From Parvibaculum sp. (GTDB lineage: Bacteria; Pseudomonadota; Alphaproteobacteria; Parvibaculales; Parvibaculaceae), in contig NZQM01000151.1 in NCBI GenBank assembly GCA_002695905.1, positions 1-64,000 of the forward strand: DNA of 64,000 nt, in the 5' to 3' direction. The position numbers and the translations under genes are program-made. The notes below the pieces were generated by a model. It searched no databases, was not told where the DNA came from, and saw only the letters and a program-made list of their open reading frames with translations. Shown in pieces: positions 1-9,335 of the stretch (position 1 is its first letter; each line of letters begins with the position of its first letter).

Positions 1-1
1 C

Positions 2-1549
2 ATGACCGACCGTATTCTGATTATTGATTTTGGCAGCCAGGTAACCCAGCTCATTGCCCGCCGGGTCCGTGAAAGTGGCGTTTATAGTGAGATTGTTCCG
101 TTTAACTCGGCGGCAGAAGCGCTTGAAACCTTCGATCCAAAGGCGATTATTTTGTCGGGTGGCCCGGCGAGTGTGACGGGCACCGATACGCCGCGGGCTC
201 CTGAGGCTGTGTTCACGGCGGGTGTACCGGTCCTTGGCATTTGTTACGGCGAACAGACAATGTGTGCCCAGCTGGGCGGGCGCGTCGAGGCCCATGACCA
301 TCAGGAATTCGGGCGTGCCGACATTGAAGTGGTTGAAGACTGCGCACTGTTTGATGGCGTGCTCAAGGCTGGTGACAAAGAACAGGTCTGGATGAGCCAT
401 GGCGACCGGGTGGTAGACCTTCCCGAAGGGTTTAAGACCGTCGCAGTCTCTGAAGGGGCGCCTTACGCCGCCATCGCGGATGAAGCGCGGAAGTTCTATG
501 CGGTTCAGTTCCACCCTGAAGTCGTGCACACGCCCCGTGGCGCCGACCTTCTGAAAAACTTCACCCACAAAATTGCCGGGTGCCAGGGCGACTGGACCAT
601 GGCCGCCTTCAAGGAAACCGAAATCGCCAAGGTGCGCGAACAGGTAGGCTCTGGCCGCGTCATCTGCGGTCTTTCTGGCGGCGTCGATTCCTCTGTTGTG
701 GCGGTGTTGCTTCATGAAGCCATCGGCGATCAGCTGCAATGCGTCTTTGTCGACACCGGCGTCATGCGGGCAGGGGAGGCGGACGAAGTCGTGAACCTCT
801 TCCGCGACCACTACAACATTCCTCTGATCCATTCGGATGCGAGAGACCTCTTCCTCGGTAAGCTTGAGGGGGTGTCAGACCCAGAGAAGAAGCGGAAGAT
901 CATAGGCGCAACATTTATCGACGTCTTCGAAGAAGAAGCAAAGAAGATCGGCGGGGCAGACTTTCTTGCCCAAGGCACGCTCTATCCGGATGTGATTGAA
1001 AGCGTCTCCTTCACAGGGGGCCCGAGCGTCACTATCAAGAGCCATCATAATGTGGGCGGCCTGCCAGAACGCATGAACATGAAATTGGTGGAGCCTCTCC
1101 GCGAACTGTTCAAAGATGAAGTGCGCGTGCTGGGGCGTGAACTGGGCCTGCCCGAAACATTTGTCGGGCGTCACCCGTTTCCGGGACCGGGTCTTGCGAT
1201 CCGTATTCCAGGTGAGATCACTCGCGAGAAAGTGGATATCCTGCAAAAGGCCGATGCGGTCTATCTGGAAGAGATCCGCAAGGCGGGTCTCTATGATGAG
1301 ATATGGCAGGCCTTTGCCGTCCTGTTGCCCGTCCGCTCAGTGGGCGTCATGGGCGACAGCCGGACCTATGATTATGTCTGTGCACTGAGAGCCGTCACCT
1401 CAACAGACGGCATGACCGCTGACTATTACCCGTTTGAACATTCTTTCCTGGGGCGTGTCTCGACACGGATCATCAACGAAGTCCGCGGTATCAACCGGGT
1501 TGTCTATGACGTGACATCCAAACCACCCGGAACCATTGAGTGGGAATAG
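2..1549 (+). CDS. guaA: GMP synthase (glutamine-hydrolysing)
   Basis: Class I glutamine amidotransferase motifs (GICYGEQ, FHPEV), PP-loop SGGVDSS, C-terminus KPPGTIEWE typical of GuaA. Confidence 0.98.
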   Translation: MTDRILIIDFGSQVTQLIARRVRESGVYSEIVPFNSAAEALETFDPKAIILSGGPASVTGTDTPRAPEAVFTAGVPVLGICYGEQTMCAQLGGRVEAHDHQEFGRADIEVVEDCALFDGVLKAGDKEQVWMSHGDRVVDLPEGFKTVAVSEGAPYAAIADEARKFYAVQFHPEVVHTPRGADLLKNFTHKIAGCQGDWTMAAFKETEIAKVREQVGSGRVICGLSGGVDSSVVAVLLHEAIGDQLQCVFVDTGVMRAGEADEVVNLFRDHYNIPLIHSDARDLFLGKLEGVSDPEKKRKIIGATFIDVFEEEAKKIGGADFLAQGTLYPDVIESVSFTGGPSVTIKSHHNVGGLPERMNMKLVEPLRELFKDEVRVLGRELGLPETFVGRHPFPGPGLAIRIPGEITREKVDILQKADAVYLEEIRKAGLYDEIWQAFAVLLPVRSVGVMGDSRTYDYVCALRAVTSTDGMTADYYPFEHSFLGRVSTRIINEVRGINRVVYDVTSKPPGTIEWE

Positions 1550-1734
1550 CAATTGAGTCTGCAGATTTATATGGGTTGAGGAACGATGAGAGATAAACCA
1601 ATCAGCATTTAAAGAGTTAGCTTAAGGCGGGCGCAAAACTGCCTGTTGATTGGTTAGCGGCTGACAAATTTCGATTTAGCTTGGAAAACTAACCCTCATT
1701 TGATGAAATAGTCCATTCAATGTGGAGGTGCGCT

Positions 1735-2646
1735 ATGAAGCTAAGAATTGGAATCCTTGTCGCGGTGGGTCTTTTTTTGACCGCGTGCTTCCAAGCAGAA
1801 CCAAAGCTAGATGCTTCAAGTGAGGAACGCTTCAATGAATCGATGCGCGCGGTAAGCGACTCACTTAACCCTGAAATTCGGGAGCGTTTTGCTAAATCAC
1901 TTTTCGCTATTGCTCTTAATCCAAATGGTGATGAGAAACCGGTTCTTGCTCAACTCGTGGAGTTGGCAAACAATAACGACAACTCATCCAATATGATCTT
2001 TCTTAGAGCAGGAGCGATTGTAGACCGCAAAACGGGAATGCAAGTCATCGCGCTCGCAGACCAACGGCGATTGGAGAACTACAAACGTCAACTGTCAGCG
2101 CTCAATGACGAGATAGAGACGCTTCAGGAAGACCTTGATGCCGCAAAAACAAGAGCTGAAGAATCAGAGCGAATTCTAAACGCAATTAGCATTTCGGGCG
2201 CGCTGTACTATTGGAACAATGATAGGTATCTGCGTTCGCCTGCGATTGATTTCAATATCGAGAATAATGGCAGTTTCGCAATCAAACGGATATTTGCACA
2301 CGGTGTCGTAGAAACGCCCGGGCGCTCAATTCCTTGGATTGACGAAGACTTCAATTATGAGTTCACTGGCGGCCTTGAGCCAGGTGAAAGTAAAGCACTC
2401 TCGCTTGCTCCAAACCAATTTGGTTCTTGGGGAAAAGCGGAGTTGAAGGATCGCACTGACCTTGTCATGAGCATAACGTTACTGGACCTGGAAAATGCGG
2501 CGGGCGAAAAAATGGTGAACCCTAGGGGTGCGCTGAGTGTTCCAGAGATTCAATCAAACCTTGAACGCAAGCTTGAGCTAAAAGCTGAGGTTTTGGCAAA
2601 AATCACTGAGGTCCAAGCGACGCTAGGCATCCAAACGGTGAACTAG
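1735..2646 (+). CDS. Hypothetical lipoprotein with a coiled-coil segment (possibly DUF6694-like)
   Basis: ORF with signal peptide and lipobox-like LFLTAC; central heptad-like region (LSALNDEIETLQEDLDAAKTRAEE); ATG at 1735 preferred over the upstream ATG at 1720. Confidence 0.7.
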   Translation: MKLRIGILVAVGLFLTACFQAEPKLDASSEERFNESMRAVSDSLNPEIRERFAKSLFAIALNPNGDEKPVLAQLVELANNNDNSSNMIFLRAGAIVDRKTGMQVIALADQRRLENYKRQLSALNDEIETLQEDLDAAKTRAEESERILNAISISGALYYWNNDRYLRSPAIDFNIENNGSFAIKRIFAHGVVETPGRSIPWIDEDFNYEFTGGLEPGESKALSLAPNQFGSWGKAELKDRTDLVMSITLLDLENAAGEKMVNPRGALSVPEIQSNLERKLELKAEVLAKITEVQATLGIQTVN

Positions 2647-2784
2647 GTTTGAGCATCTGAAGTGGTTATCATCTGATAAGCTACTGTTGAGTGGGACAAG
2701 CTTCAGATTGGAGTAGACCCACCCACCACTGTTTCTAGTCGTTGGATGGCGATTGGGGCTGGACGGCTCTGAGGAGGGGAACAC

Positions 2785-3285
2785 CTACGCTAGATCATCA
2801 ATGATTTCTGAGATCCGCTGAAAAAAGTGGAGACCCTGATTGATCTCTTCATCAGTCATGGTCTCAATGATGCGCTGAATAAAGGCATCTCCACGGCGGG
2901 TCATCCCATCCACGAACTTTTCACCAGCACGCGTGAGGGTCACGACCTTTTCGCGGCCGGAATGGGCAGCTTCCTCCACAGTCAGCAGCGAGAGAGGTTC
3001 CCTCGCCATGCCTCTGATTGCCTTTGTGATCGCCGCCCCGGAAATTTCAAACCAGGCGCCTAGATGGCGCTCAATATCTTTCCGGTTCATCAGCCTACCA
3101 TCGGTGCCTTCCGAGTGGATCAACCACAGAATGGCGACCTGATGACGTCCTATTTCACCCCCGCGCATGGAATCTTCCACGCGCAAACCGGCTTTATAGT
3201 GAATTGGATAGTAGAACTCGAGAAAACGTCTCGCTGCGTCTGCCGGAGCTTGTTCACCCCGTTCCTTTGTTTTGTTCTTAGACAT
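2785..3285 (-). CDS. MarR-family transcriptional regulator
   Basis: Winged-helix-like protein (RKDIERHLGAWFEISGAAITKAIRGMAREPLSLLTVEE), divergent from a P450 gene. Confidence 0.75.
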   Translation of the reverse strand: MSKNKTKERGEQAPADAARRFLEFYYPIHYKAGLRVEDSMRGGEIGRHQVAILWLIHSEGTDGRLMNRKDIERHLGAWFEISGAAITKAIRGMAREPLSLLTVEEAAHSGREKVVTLTRAGEKFVDGMTRRGDAFIQRIIETMTDEEINQGLHFFQRISEIIDDLA

Positions 3286-3357
3286 GAATATCGCCAATCC
3301 CTTGGGTCTTTTGAGGAAATTCTAGGTCGCTCTTGAGTGTTCGTCAGGCTTAAAAAG

Positions 3358-3386
3358 TTTACAAAAGAAATAATTTATGATGTAAA
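3358..3386. promoter_or_regulatory. Candidate promoter/operator: TTTACA-N17-TGTAAA inverted repeat between the MarR gene and P450
   Basis: Exact 6-bp inverted repeat in the AT-rich divergent intergenic region; also resembles a -35/-10 pair with 17-bp spacing. Confidence 0.4.
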
Positions 3387-3412
3387 TTAAAAATCTTATG
3401 GGGGAAGAAAAG

Positions 3413-4660
3413 ATGAACGCATCCGAAATCGCAACTGATTTGGCGCGTCTGACCGCGCCGTCGACCATCGCAGACCCTTACCCACTATATGACCGATTGC
3501 GATCTGTGTGTCCGGTGAAGGGATATGCGGATTACCCACCAGGCACCGTGCCCGGTCAGGATGAGCCGGTGTCGGCCTGGGTGCTTCTTTCCTACGATCA
3601 TGTTGCTGCCGCGGCGCGCGACCATCGCACATTCTCTTCGAGGGATCCGTTGCAGGAGGCGTCTTCAGCTCCAACACTCATGCTGGTCAATCACGACAAT
3701 CCGGAACATGACCGTTTGCGGGGGATCGTGAACCTGGCCTTTTCACGCAAACGCATAGAGGCGGAAGCACCTGCTGTTCGAGCGATTGTTGAAGAACTGT
3801 TGAGCGAACTGGAGCCGCAGGATGTCGACGTGATGGAAAAGGTGGCGTCAGTCCTGCCAGCACGTGTGATGGTGCACTTGCTTGGGCTGCCACCCGCAGA
3901 CGCAGATCGATTTCGTCACTGGGCGACCGCCTTTATGCTCTCTGCGGATTTGACGGCAGAACAGCGTCAGGCGAGCAATGAAGAGCTTGCAGCCTATTTT
4001 ATTGAAAAAGTCTCCGCCATGGCCGGTGCCATCGCAGCCGGAGAGGCCGTACCAGATTGCCTGATGCGCGCACTTCTTGAGGCCGAAGCGGATGGAGAAA
4101 AACTCTCGGTAGAAGAGGTCATCCGGTTCTGCATAACCCTCGTAGTGGCCGGTGCTGAAACCACGACCTTTTTGATCGGCAACCTGCTCTACAATCTAGC
4201 GACCATGAAACAGGTACACCAACGTCTGAAAGACGACCCAGCGCTTCTGCTGCCTTTCATCGATGAAACCTTGCGTCACTCTGGGCCGCCGCAGCGTCTT
4301 TTCCGGATAGCAACCGAAAATGTGTGTGTTGGTAATGCAGACATCAAGAAGGGTGATTGGGTGGCGCTCTTCTTTGCGGCCGCCAATCACGATCCCGCCG
4401 TCTTTCCAGACCCTGGTCGTTTCGACATGGACAGGCCCAACCTCAACAAACAGCTCACATTAGGTATTGGCATTCACCATTGTCTCGGATCAGCACTGGC
4501 AAAGCTGGAAGCGCGTGTGCTGTTGGAAGGCGTTTTGGCCCGTGGTGATGAGATCATGTTCGGCGGATCTTTTCCCGTTCCCCAGACTGCGAGCCTGTTG
4601 AATCATGGCTTTGAGCGATTGGTTCTACGGTTCGTCCGCAAGGCAGAGGAGGCCGCATGA
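3413..4660 (+). CDS. Cytochrome P450
   Basis: I-helix AGAETTT, ETLR (ExxR), heme-binding [10 protein letters not shown]. Confidence 0.95.
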   Translation: MNASEIATDLARLTAPSTIADPYPLYDRLRSVCPVKGYADYPPGTVPGQDEPVSAWVLLSYDHVAAAARDHRTFSSRDPLQEASSAPTLMLVNHDNPEHDRLRGIVNLAFSRKRIEAEAPAVRAIVEELLSELEPQDVDVMEKVASVLPARVMVHLLGLPPADADRFRHWATAFMLSADLTAEQRQASNEELAAYFIEKVSAMAGAIAAGEAVPDCLMRALLEAEADGEKLSVEEVIRFCITLVVAGAETTTFLIGNLLYNLATMKQVHQRLKDDPALLLPFIDETLRHSGPPQRLFRIATENVCVGNADIKKGDWVALFFAAANHDPAVFPDPGRFDMDRPNLNKQLTLGIGIHHCLGSALAKLEARVLLEGVLARGDEIMFGGSFPVPQTASLLNHGFERLVLRFVRKAEEAA

Positions 4661-5064
4661 TGGATAGCGAGCAGAATATTGAGCAAACGCAAAAACTCTT
4701 TGAAGCCTTTGGCGCAGGAGATGTTTCTCGCATACTCGAATTTGTTACTGACGACATACTGATTGAATTTTATGGCCCTGAAGACATCATTCCCTATGCG
4801 GGCACCTACAAGGGGCGCGATGAAGCCAGATCCTTCTTTGAGACGGTTCTCTCTTCAGTCAACATTCACGTGTTTGAGCCGGAGGAATTTCTGGCGGACA
4901 AAGACAAGGTGATTGTCACGGGACACCTGCACCTCACGCCAAAGGCAACAGGGGGCACCATCAAGTCGGATTTTGTTCACGTGATTACAATGACGGGGGG
5001 CAAGTGGTCGCGTTTTCGCGATTTCATGAACACCGCCGTGGCCGCAGACGCATTTTCCCGCTGA
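4657..5064 (+). CDS. SnoaL-like / nuclear transport factor 2 fold protein
   Basis: About 135 aa NTF2-like pattern ([27 protein letters not shown]...[14 protein letters not shown]); start overlaps P450 stop (ATGA). Confidence 0.8.
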   Translation: MMDSEQNIEQTQKLFEAFGAGDVSRILEFVTDDILIEFYGPEDIIPYAGTYKGRDEARSFFETVLSSVNIHVFEPEEFLADKDKVIVTGHLHLTPKATGGTIKSDFVHVITMTGGKWSRFRDFMNTAVAADAFSR

Positions 5065-5133
5065 CAGGCTGTTCCCACACTCCCTAAAGGCAGGTAGTCT
5101 TTCGCCAAGATCGGTTGCGGTGAAGGAAGTGGC

Positions 5134-5670
5134 ATGCGTGGAATGCAAGGTTTGTTGATTATTGGGGTGCTGCTGGGGTCCGTCGGTGCCGTTCACGCGA
5201 ATGGTGTGGAAGACAACAATAATTGCTACGAGCAGTTCCGTGGCGGCGACATGAAGCTCGCCATTTACTATTGCAGCAGAGCCATTCAGTCCGGCGACCT
5301 GGAGCGGGGCGACATGGTGGTGGCCCTGCTCAATCGTGGTGTTGCCTATAAAAATACCGGCAATCTGGAAATGGCTGTTGTGGACTATTCATCCGCGCTT
5401 GAGCTGTCGCCCAGCGACGCGCTGCTCTTTTCAAACCGCGCCAACGCCTACCGCGAGTTGAATAGGCCCGTAGAGGCGATGAGCGACATCAATCGGTCGA
5501 TTGAGCTGAACCCGGAGAACCCCGCAGCTTTCTATGTTCGCGGTCTCTTGTTTGAAGCGATGGGCGATCAAGAGAATGCGCGTCGTGACTTCTTGCGCGC
5601 GCACGAAATCAGCCCGGACGACAAAGAGTTCCGCGAGCGTGCAGAAGCGCTGGGTGCTGGCGGTCAATAA
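5134..5670 (+). CDS. Exported tetratricopeptide repeat protein
   Basis: N-terminal signal peptide followed by consecutive TPR-like helices (ALLNRGVAYKNTGNLEMAVVDYSSALELSPSDALLFSNRANAYRELNR...). Confidence 0.85.
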   Translation: MRGMQGLLIIGVLLGSVGAVHANGVEDNNNCYEQFRGGDMKLAIYYCSRAIQSGDLERGDMVVALLNRGVAYKNTGNLEMAVVDYSSALELSPSDALLFSNRANAYRELNRPVEAMSDINRSIELNPENPAAFYVRGLLFEAMGDQENARRDFLRAHEISPDDKEFRERAEALGAGGQ

Positions 5671-5694
5671 GGAAATAGGGGCAGGGGACAGTAT

Positions 5695-6495
5695 ATGGCA
5701 AAGCTCGACATAGTTGGGACGGTGACGGAGTCTTATAAAGGCGCCTGGTCTCACTTTGGCGATATGGTGAAACTCGTTTGGGCACCGGTCGTGGTCTATA
5801 TCGCGGCAAACATTCTCCACTCACTGTCGGTTCAATCGATCACAGAAGAAATTGACCCATCAGATATGGAGGCGATGTTCCAGGCCAGCGGGGGGTGGCA
5901 GGCTGCCGCTGTGACTCTGCTGGGACTGTTTCTATGGCCGATCATCGCAGTGGCGTGGCACCGGTTCATCTTGCTGGGTGAAACAAGTTCCTCAGCTCTC
6001 TATTTCAAATTTGGCCGTCGGGAAGCACGGTTTTTACTGACATCAATCTTCCTATCGCTTTTAGTTGTCCCAGGTGTGTTGGTCATGATTGTGGGAGCGG
6101 GTACGGCTCTGTCGGTTTTCGCGGTCCCCGTGGGGCTGGTGCTGATGGTTGCGGGGCTTGCCTATGCGCTGCGTCTCTCACTCCTGCTTCCTGCCGTGGC
6201 AACGGACGCGGCCGTTGATGCGCGGGCGATCCTTGAGGCCACGCAGGATAATGTGCTCCGCATTTTCGGAGCTCACATCCTCAACATACTGGCTCTCCTG
6301 GCAATCGCGATTGTCGTCAGCATTCTTATTGGCATCGTCGCCTTGGTAATGGGCCCAGTGATTGGGATTATTGGGGGCGCGGTTCTTGGTGTGTTTGCGC
6401 AGATCATTTCTGTCGCCATTCTCTCCGTCATGTACAGAGATTTGGTGCTCTCCGGGCAGAGCGCGGTGAGCCCACCGGATATCCAGGTTCACTGA
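5695..6495 (+). CDS. Multi-pass membrane protein, unknown function
   Basis: ORF with several hydrophobic helices; RBS-like AGGGGCAGGGG upstream. Confidence 0.7.
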   Translation: MAKLDIVGTVTESYKGAWSHFGDMVKLVWAPVVVYIAANILHSLSVQSITEEIDPSDMEAMFQASGGWQAAAVTLLGLFLWPIIAVAWHRFILLGETSSSALYFKFGRREARFLLTSIFLSLLVVPGVLVMIVGAGTALSVFAVPVGLVLMVAGLAYALRLSLLLPAVATDAAVDARAILEATQDNVLRIFGAHILNILALLAIAIVVSILIGIVALVMGPVIGIIGGAVLGVFAQIISVAILSVMYRDLVLSGQSAVSPPDIQVH

Positions 6496-6601
6496 CCCGA
6501 TTATACTCCGGGCGGTCTCCGTCATTGAAAGACCGAAACCGGCGAGCTGTGCCTCACCATTCTCACTAGATTGCGCCAACGCAATTTATGGAGAAGGTTG
6601 A

Positions 6602-7378
6602 ATGGTGAAGACAAACAAATCATGCGAGGGCAAGGTCGCTATTGTGACAGGAGCGAGTTCCGGTATTGGACGCGCGACAGCTTTGCGGCTCGCATCGGAA
6701 GGAGCCGCAGTGGTGGCAGGCGCCAGACGCCAGGTTGAACTCGACACCCTGACTTCTGAAATTGAATCAGAAGGTGGAAGAGCTGTCGCAGTCGCCGGAG
6801 ACGCCACCGAAGAGCCTTTTGCCAGTGAGTTGGTGGAGCGCGCCCGTCTGGACTTTGGCGGTTTGGACATCGCCATAAATGCGGCGGGAACGCTTGGGCC
6901 CATGGGACCGGTGATCGATTTGGGCCACGATCAGTGGGACTCAGTCCTGGCGACAAATCTCACCAGCGCATTTCTCGGCGCCAAGCACCAGATCCCAGCA
7001 ATGCTCGAACGCGGGGCAGGGTCGATCATTTTTGTGAGTTCATTTGTTGGCTACACAGCCGCAATGCCCGGCGTCGCAGCCTATGCAGCCAGTAAGGCAG
7101 GGATGATAGGCCTCATGAAAACGCTTGCTGTTGAGTATGGCGCAAAGGGCATTCGCTCCAATGCGCTGCTTCCCGGTGGTACCCAAACGGCGATGGCGGA
7201 CGTCATGGCAGACACAGATGAGATGCGAGAATTAGTTCGTGAGATACACGCACTGAAGCGCATCTCCGAGCCTTACGAGCAGGCTGACGCAGCTCTTTTC
7301 CTTGCTTCAGACGCCTCATCCTTTGTCACCGGTACGGCAATGCTGGTGGATGGGGGTGTCTCAATCAGCAAAACATGA
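6602..7378 (+). CDS. SDR-family oxidoreductase
   Basis: TGASSGIG, NAAG, S...YAASK catalytic motif, C-terminal GTAMLVDGG. Confidence 0.93.
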   Translation: MVKTNKSCEGKVAIVTGASSGIGRATALRLASEGAAVVAGARRQVELDTLTSEIESEGGRAVAVAGDATEEPFASELVERARLDFGGLDIAINAAGTLGPMGPVIDLGHDQWDSVLATNLTSAFLGAKHQIPAMLERGAGSIIFVSSFVGYTAAMPGVAAYAASKAGMIGLMKTLAVEYGAKGIRSNALLPGGTQTAMADVMADTDEMRELVREIHALKRISEPYEQADAALFLASDASSFVTGTAMLVDGGVSISKT

Positions 7379-7475
7379 CTGAAATCGGGCATAAAGTTAA
7401 CGTGGTAAAGCTATAAGAGATTGAATTCATTGGGAAAAAATGGGTGTCTGCCGACGCTTGACCAAGACCTCCAAT

Positions 7476-7537
7476 TGCCCCATATGCAGGGGCATTGACC
7501 GCCCCCCGGGTCATTCTCCGGGCACCCTTTGTGGGTG
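7476..7537 (+). promoter_or_regulatory. Three consecutive perfect stem-loops upstream of panB
   Basis: TGCCCC(7476-7481)/GGGGCA(7489-7494); CCCGG(7505-7509)/CCGGG(7518-7522); CACCC(7523-7527)/GGGTG(7533-7537). Confidence 0.5.
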
Positions 7538-7612
7538 AAACGCGATCAAATTGAGCAAACGGCGTTTTGTTTTGATTGGATCAACGCAAAACTCTAATTG
7601 GAGACCGGATCC

Positions 7613-8437
7613 ATGTCGGTTCACACCAAGATCAAGCGCATTACCGTTCCAGAGATCATGGCGCGTAAGGGCAAGACACCCATCGTGTCACTGACTGCCT
7701 ATCACGCGCACACAGCGCGCTACATTGACCCCTATGTCGACTTTCTTTTGGTCGGCGATAGCCTTGGAATGGTCATGTACGGCATGGAAAATACGCTGGG
7801 TGTGACCATCGACATGATGATCGCCCATGGTGCGGCTGTTGTCCGTGGCACCGAGCGGGCCTTGGTTGTGGTGGATATGCCATTTGGTTCCTACGAAGAA
7901 TCGCCGGAAATCGCCTTCCGCAACGCCTGCCGGATCATCAAGGAGACGGGCTGCACCGCCGTGAAGCTCGAAGGCGGTGCGCGTATGGGCCCCACCATTA
8001 AGTATCTGAGCGAGCGGGGCATCCCGGTGATGGCTCATATCGGCCTCACCCCCCAAAGCACCAATGTGATGGGCGGCTTTAAGACACAAGGCCGGGTTGA
8101 GGCAGACTGGGCGGAGATTGAGAACGATGCCCTCGTCATCTCCGAATCCGGCGCCTTTGCTGTTGTTCTTGAAGGGATGGCAGAGCCGCTGGCCGCGAAA
8201 ATTTCGGGACAGATCAGCATTCCTGCCATCGGCATCGGTGCATCTGCGGCCTGCGATGGCCAGATTCTGGTGCTGGAAGACATGCTGGGTCTCTCGTCTA
8301 AGCCACCAAAATTCGTTAAGGAGTTCGCGACTCTGGGCGCTGCGATTGCCGGTGCGGCAGAAGCCTATGCCGACGAAGTGCGGGGTCGGGCGTTTCCGGC
8401 GAAAGAGCACACTTATGCCATGAAGAAGGTCGAATGA
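7613..8437 (+). CDS. panB: 3-methyl-2-oxobutanoate hydroxymethyltransferase
   Basis: PanB sequence ([15 protein letters not shown]...[57 protein letters not shown]). Confidence 0.97.
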   Translation: MSVHTKIKRITVPEIMARKGKTPIVSLTAYHAHTARYIDPYVDFLLVGDSLGMVMYGMENTLGVTIDMMIAHGAAVVRGTERALVVVDMPFGSYEESPEIAFRNACRIIKETGCTAVKLEGGARMGPTIKYLSERGIPVMAHIGLTPQSTNVMGGFKTQGRVEADWAEIENDALVISESGAFAVVLEGMAEPLAAKISGQISIPAIGIGASAACDGQILVLEDMLGLSSKPPKFVKEFATLGAAIAGAAEAYADEVRGRAFPAKEHTYAMKKVE

Positions 8438-8469
8438 GCCGACACCGGGGCTGTTAAACTAAATCGTCT

Positions 8470-8492
8470 TTCCATCCCATTTGGGAGTGGAA
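8470..8492. terminator. Stem-loop downstream of panB (possible terminator, no clear T-run)
   Basis: TTCCATCCCA-TT-TGGGA(g)TGGAA, 10 paired positions with one bulge. Confidence 0.35.
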
Positions 8493-8594
8493 GCACGGTT
8501 GGCAAGTCATTGAATTGACGTTACTTTACGGCCGCAAGACCGCCATCAGGACTGCCATTGAGGCAGACGCCTCGACCTATTTCGGAGACTATTC

Positions 8595-9335
8595 TTGGCC
8601 GACATTTTTCGCGAAGTCGAAGAAGACATTCGCCGCGACCGCCTACAGCAGCTTTGGGACAAATACGGTATCTATTTGATCGGTCTGGTGGTTGGCATTA
8701 TTGCCCTCACGAGCCTGGTCGTTGGATGGCGTGCCTATACACAGTCGCAGGCTGAGGATGCCTCAAAGGCCTTTGCAGCAGCAATCGCAGAAGCGGCGCA
8801 GGAAGGTGCAGATGCGGCGGCCATTTTTAGCAGTTTGGTAGACCGGTCTCCCAGCGGATATGCAGCACTTGCCCGTTTAAGAGCCGCAGGTGCTCTTGCG
8901 GAAGCAGGAGAGGTTGATCAGGCAATCGCGGCTTATGACGCCGTCGCGGCAGACAGCGGTGCGGACGACATCTTGAGAGACCTTGCAAAAGTTAAATCAG
9001 GCACCTTGTTGGTTGGCCGCACGAGTTATGACGATCTGGCCATCCGTCTAGTGCCGCTGGCTGGCAATGAAGAGCCATGGCGCAATCCGGCGCGAGAGGC
9101 GTTGGGCATGGCAGCCTATGCAGAGCAGAAATATGCTCAGGCACAGAGCTTTTTTCAAAGCATTGTTGACGATCAGACAGCCACACCAGGTGTAAGAGAC
9201 CGGGCGCATGTGATGCTTGCCTTGATTGCACCTTATGTCCCTGCGCCCCAAACCGTTCCGTTGGAGGCCTCTGAAATCGCACCAGGGGAACCTGCCCCTG
9301 CTAGCTCAATAGAACCAACGGGAGAAGCACAATGA
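8595..9335 (+). CDS. YfgM-like TPR membrane protein (ancillary to BamB)
   Basis: TTG start; N-term MADIFREVEEDIRRDRLQQLWDKYG + single TM helix, TPR-like body, overlaps bamB start. Confidence 0.85.
   Translation: MADIFREVEEDIRRDRLQQLWDKYGIYLIGLVVGIIALTSLVVGWRAYTQSQAEDASKAFAAAIAEAAQEGADAAAIFSSLVDRSPSGYAALARLRAAGALAEAGEVDQAIAAYDAVAADSGADDILRDLAKVKSGTLLVGRTSYDDLAIRLVPLAGNEEPWRNPAREALGMAAYAEQKYAQAQSFFQSIVDDQTATPGVRDRAHVMLALIAPYVPAPQTVPLEASEIAPGEPAPASSIEPTGEAQ

Noticed and set aside
875-1246. Antisense ORF inside guaA (123 aa), and the many similar antisense/alternate-frame ORFs inside dnaB, panB, purF, lptD, aspS and other genes
   Set aside because: Shadow ORFs of GC-rich coding sequence, with no family resemblance or independent initiation signals; the true frame is unambiguous.
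2785-7378. MarR-P450-SnoaL-TPR-membrane-SDR stretch as one defence or biosynthetic system
   Set aside because: No hallmark defence domains or biosynthetic core enzymes. Only MarR/P450/SnoaL show coupling; the TPR, membrane and SDR genes have separate upstream gaps.
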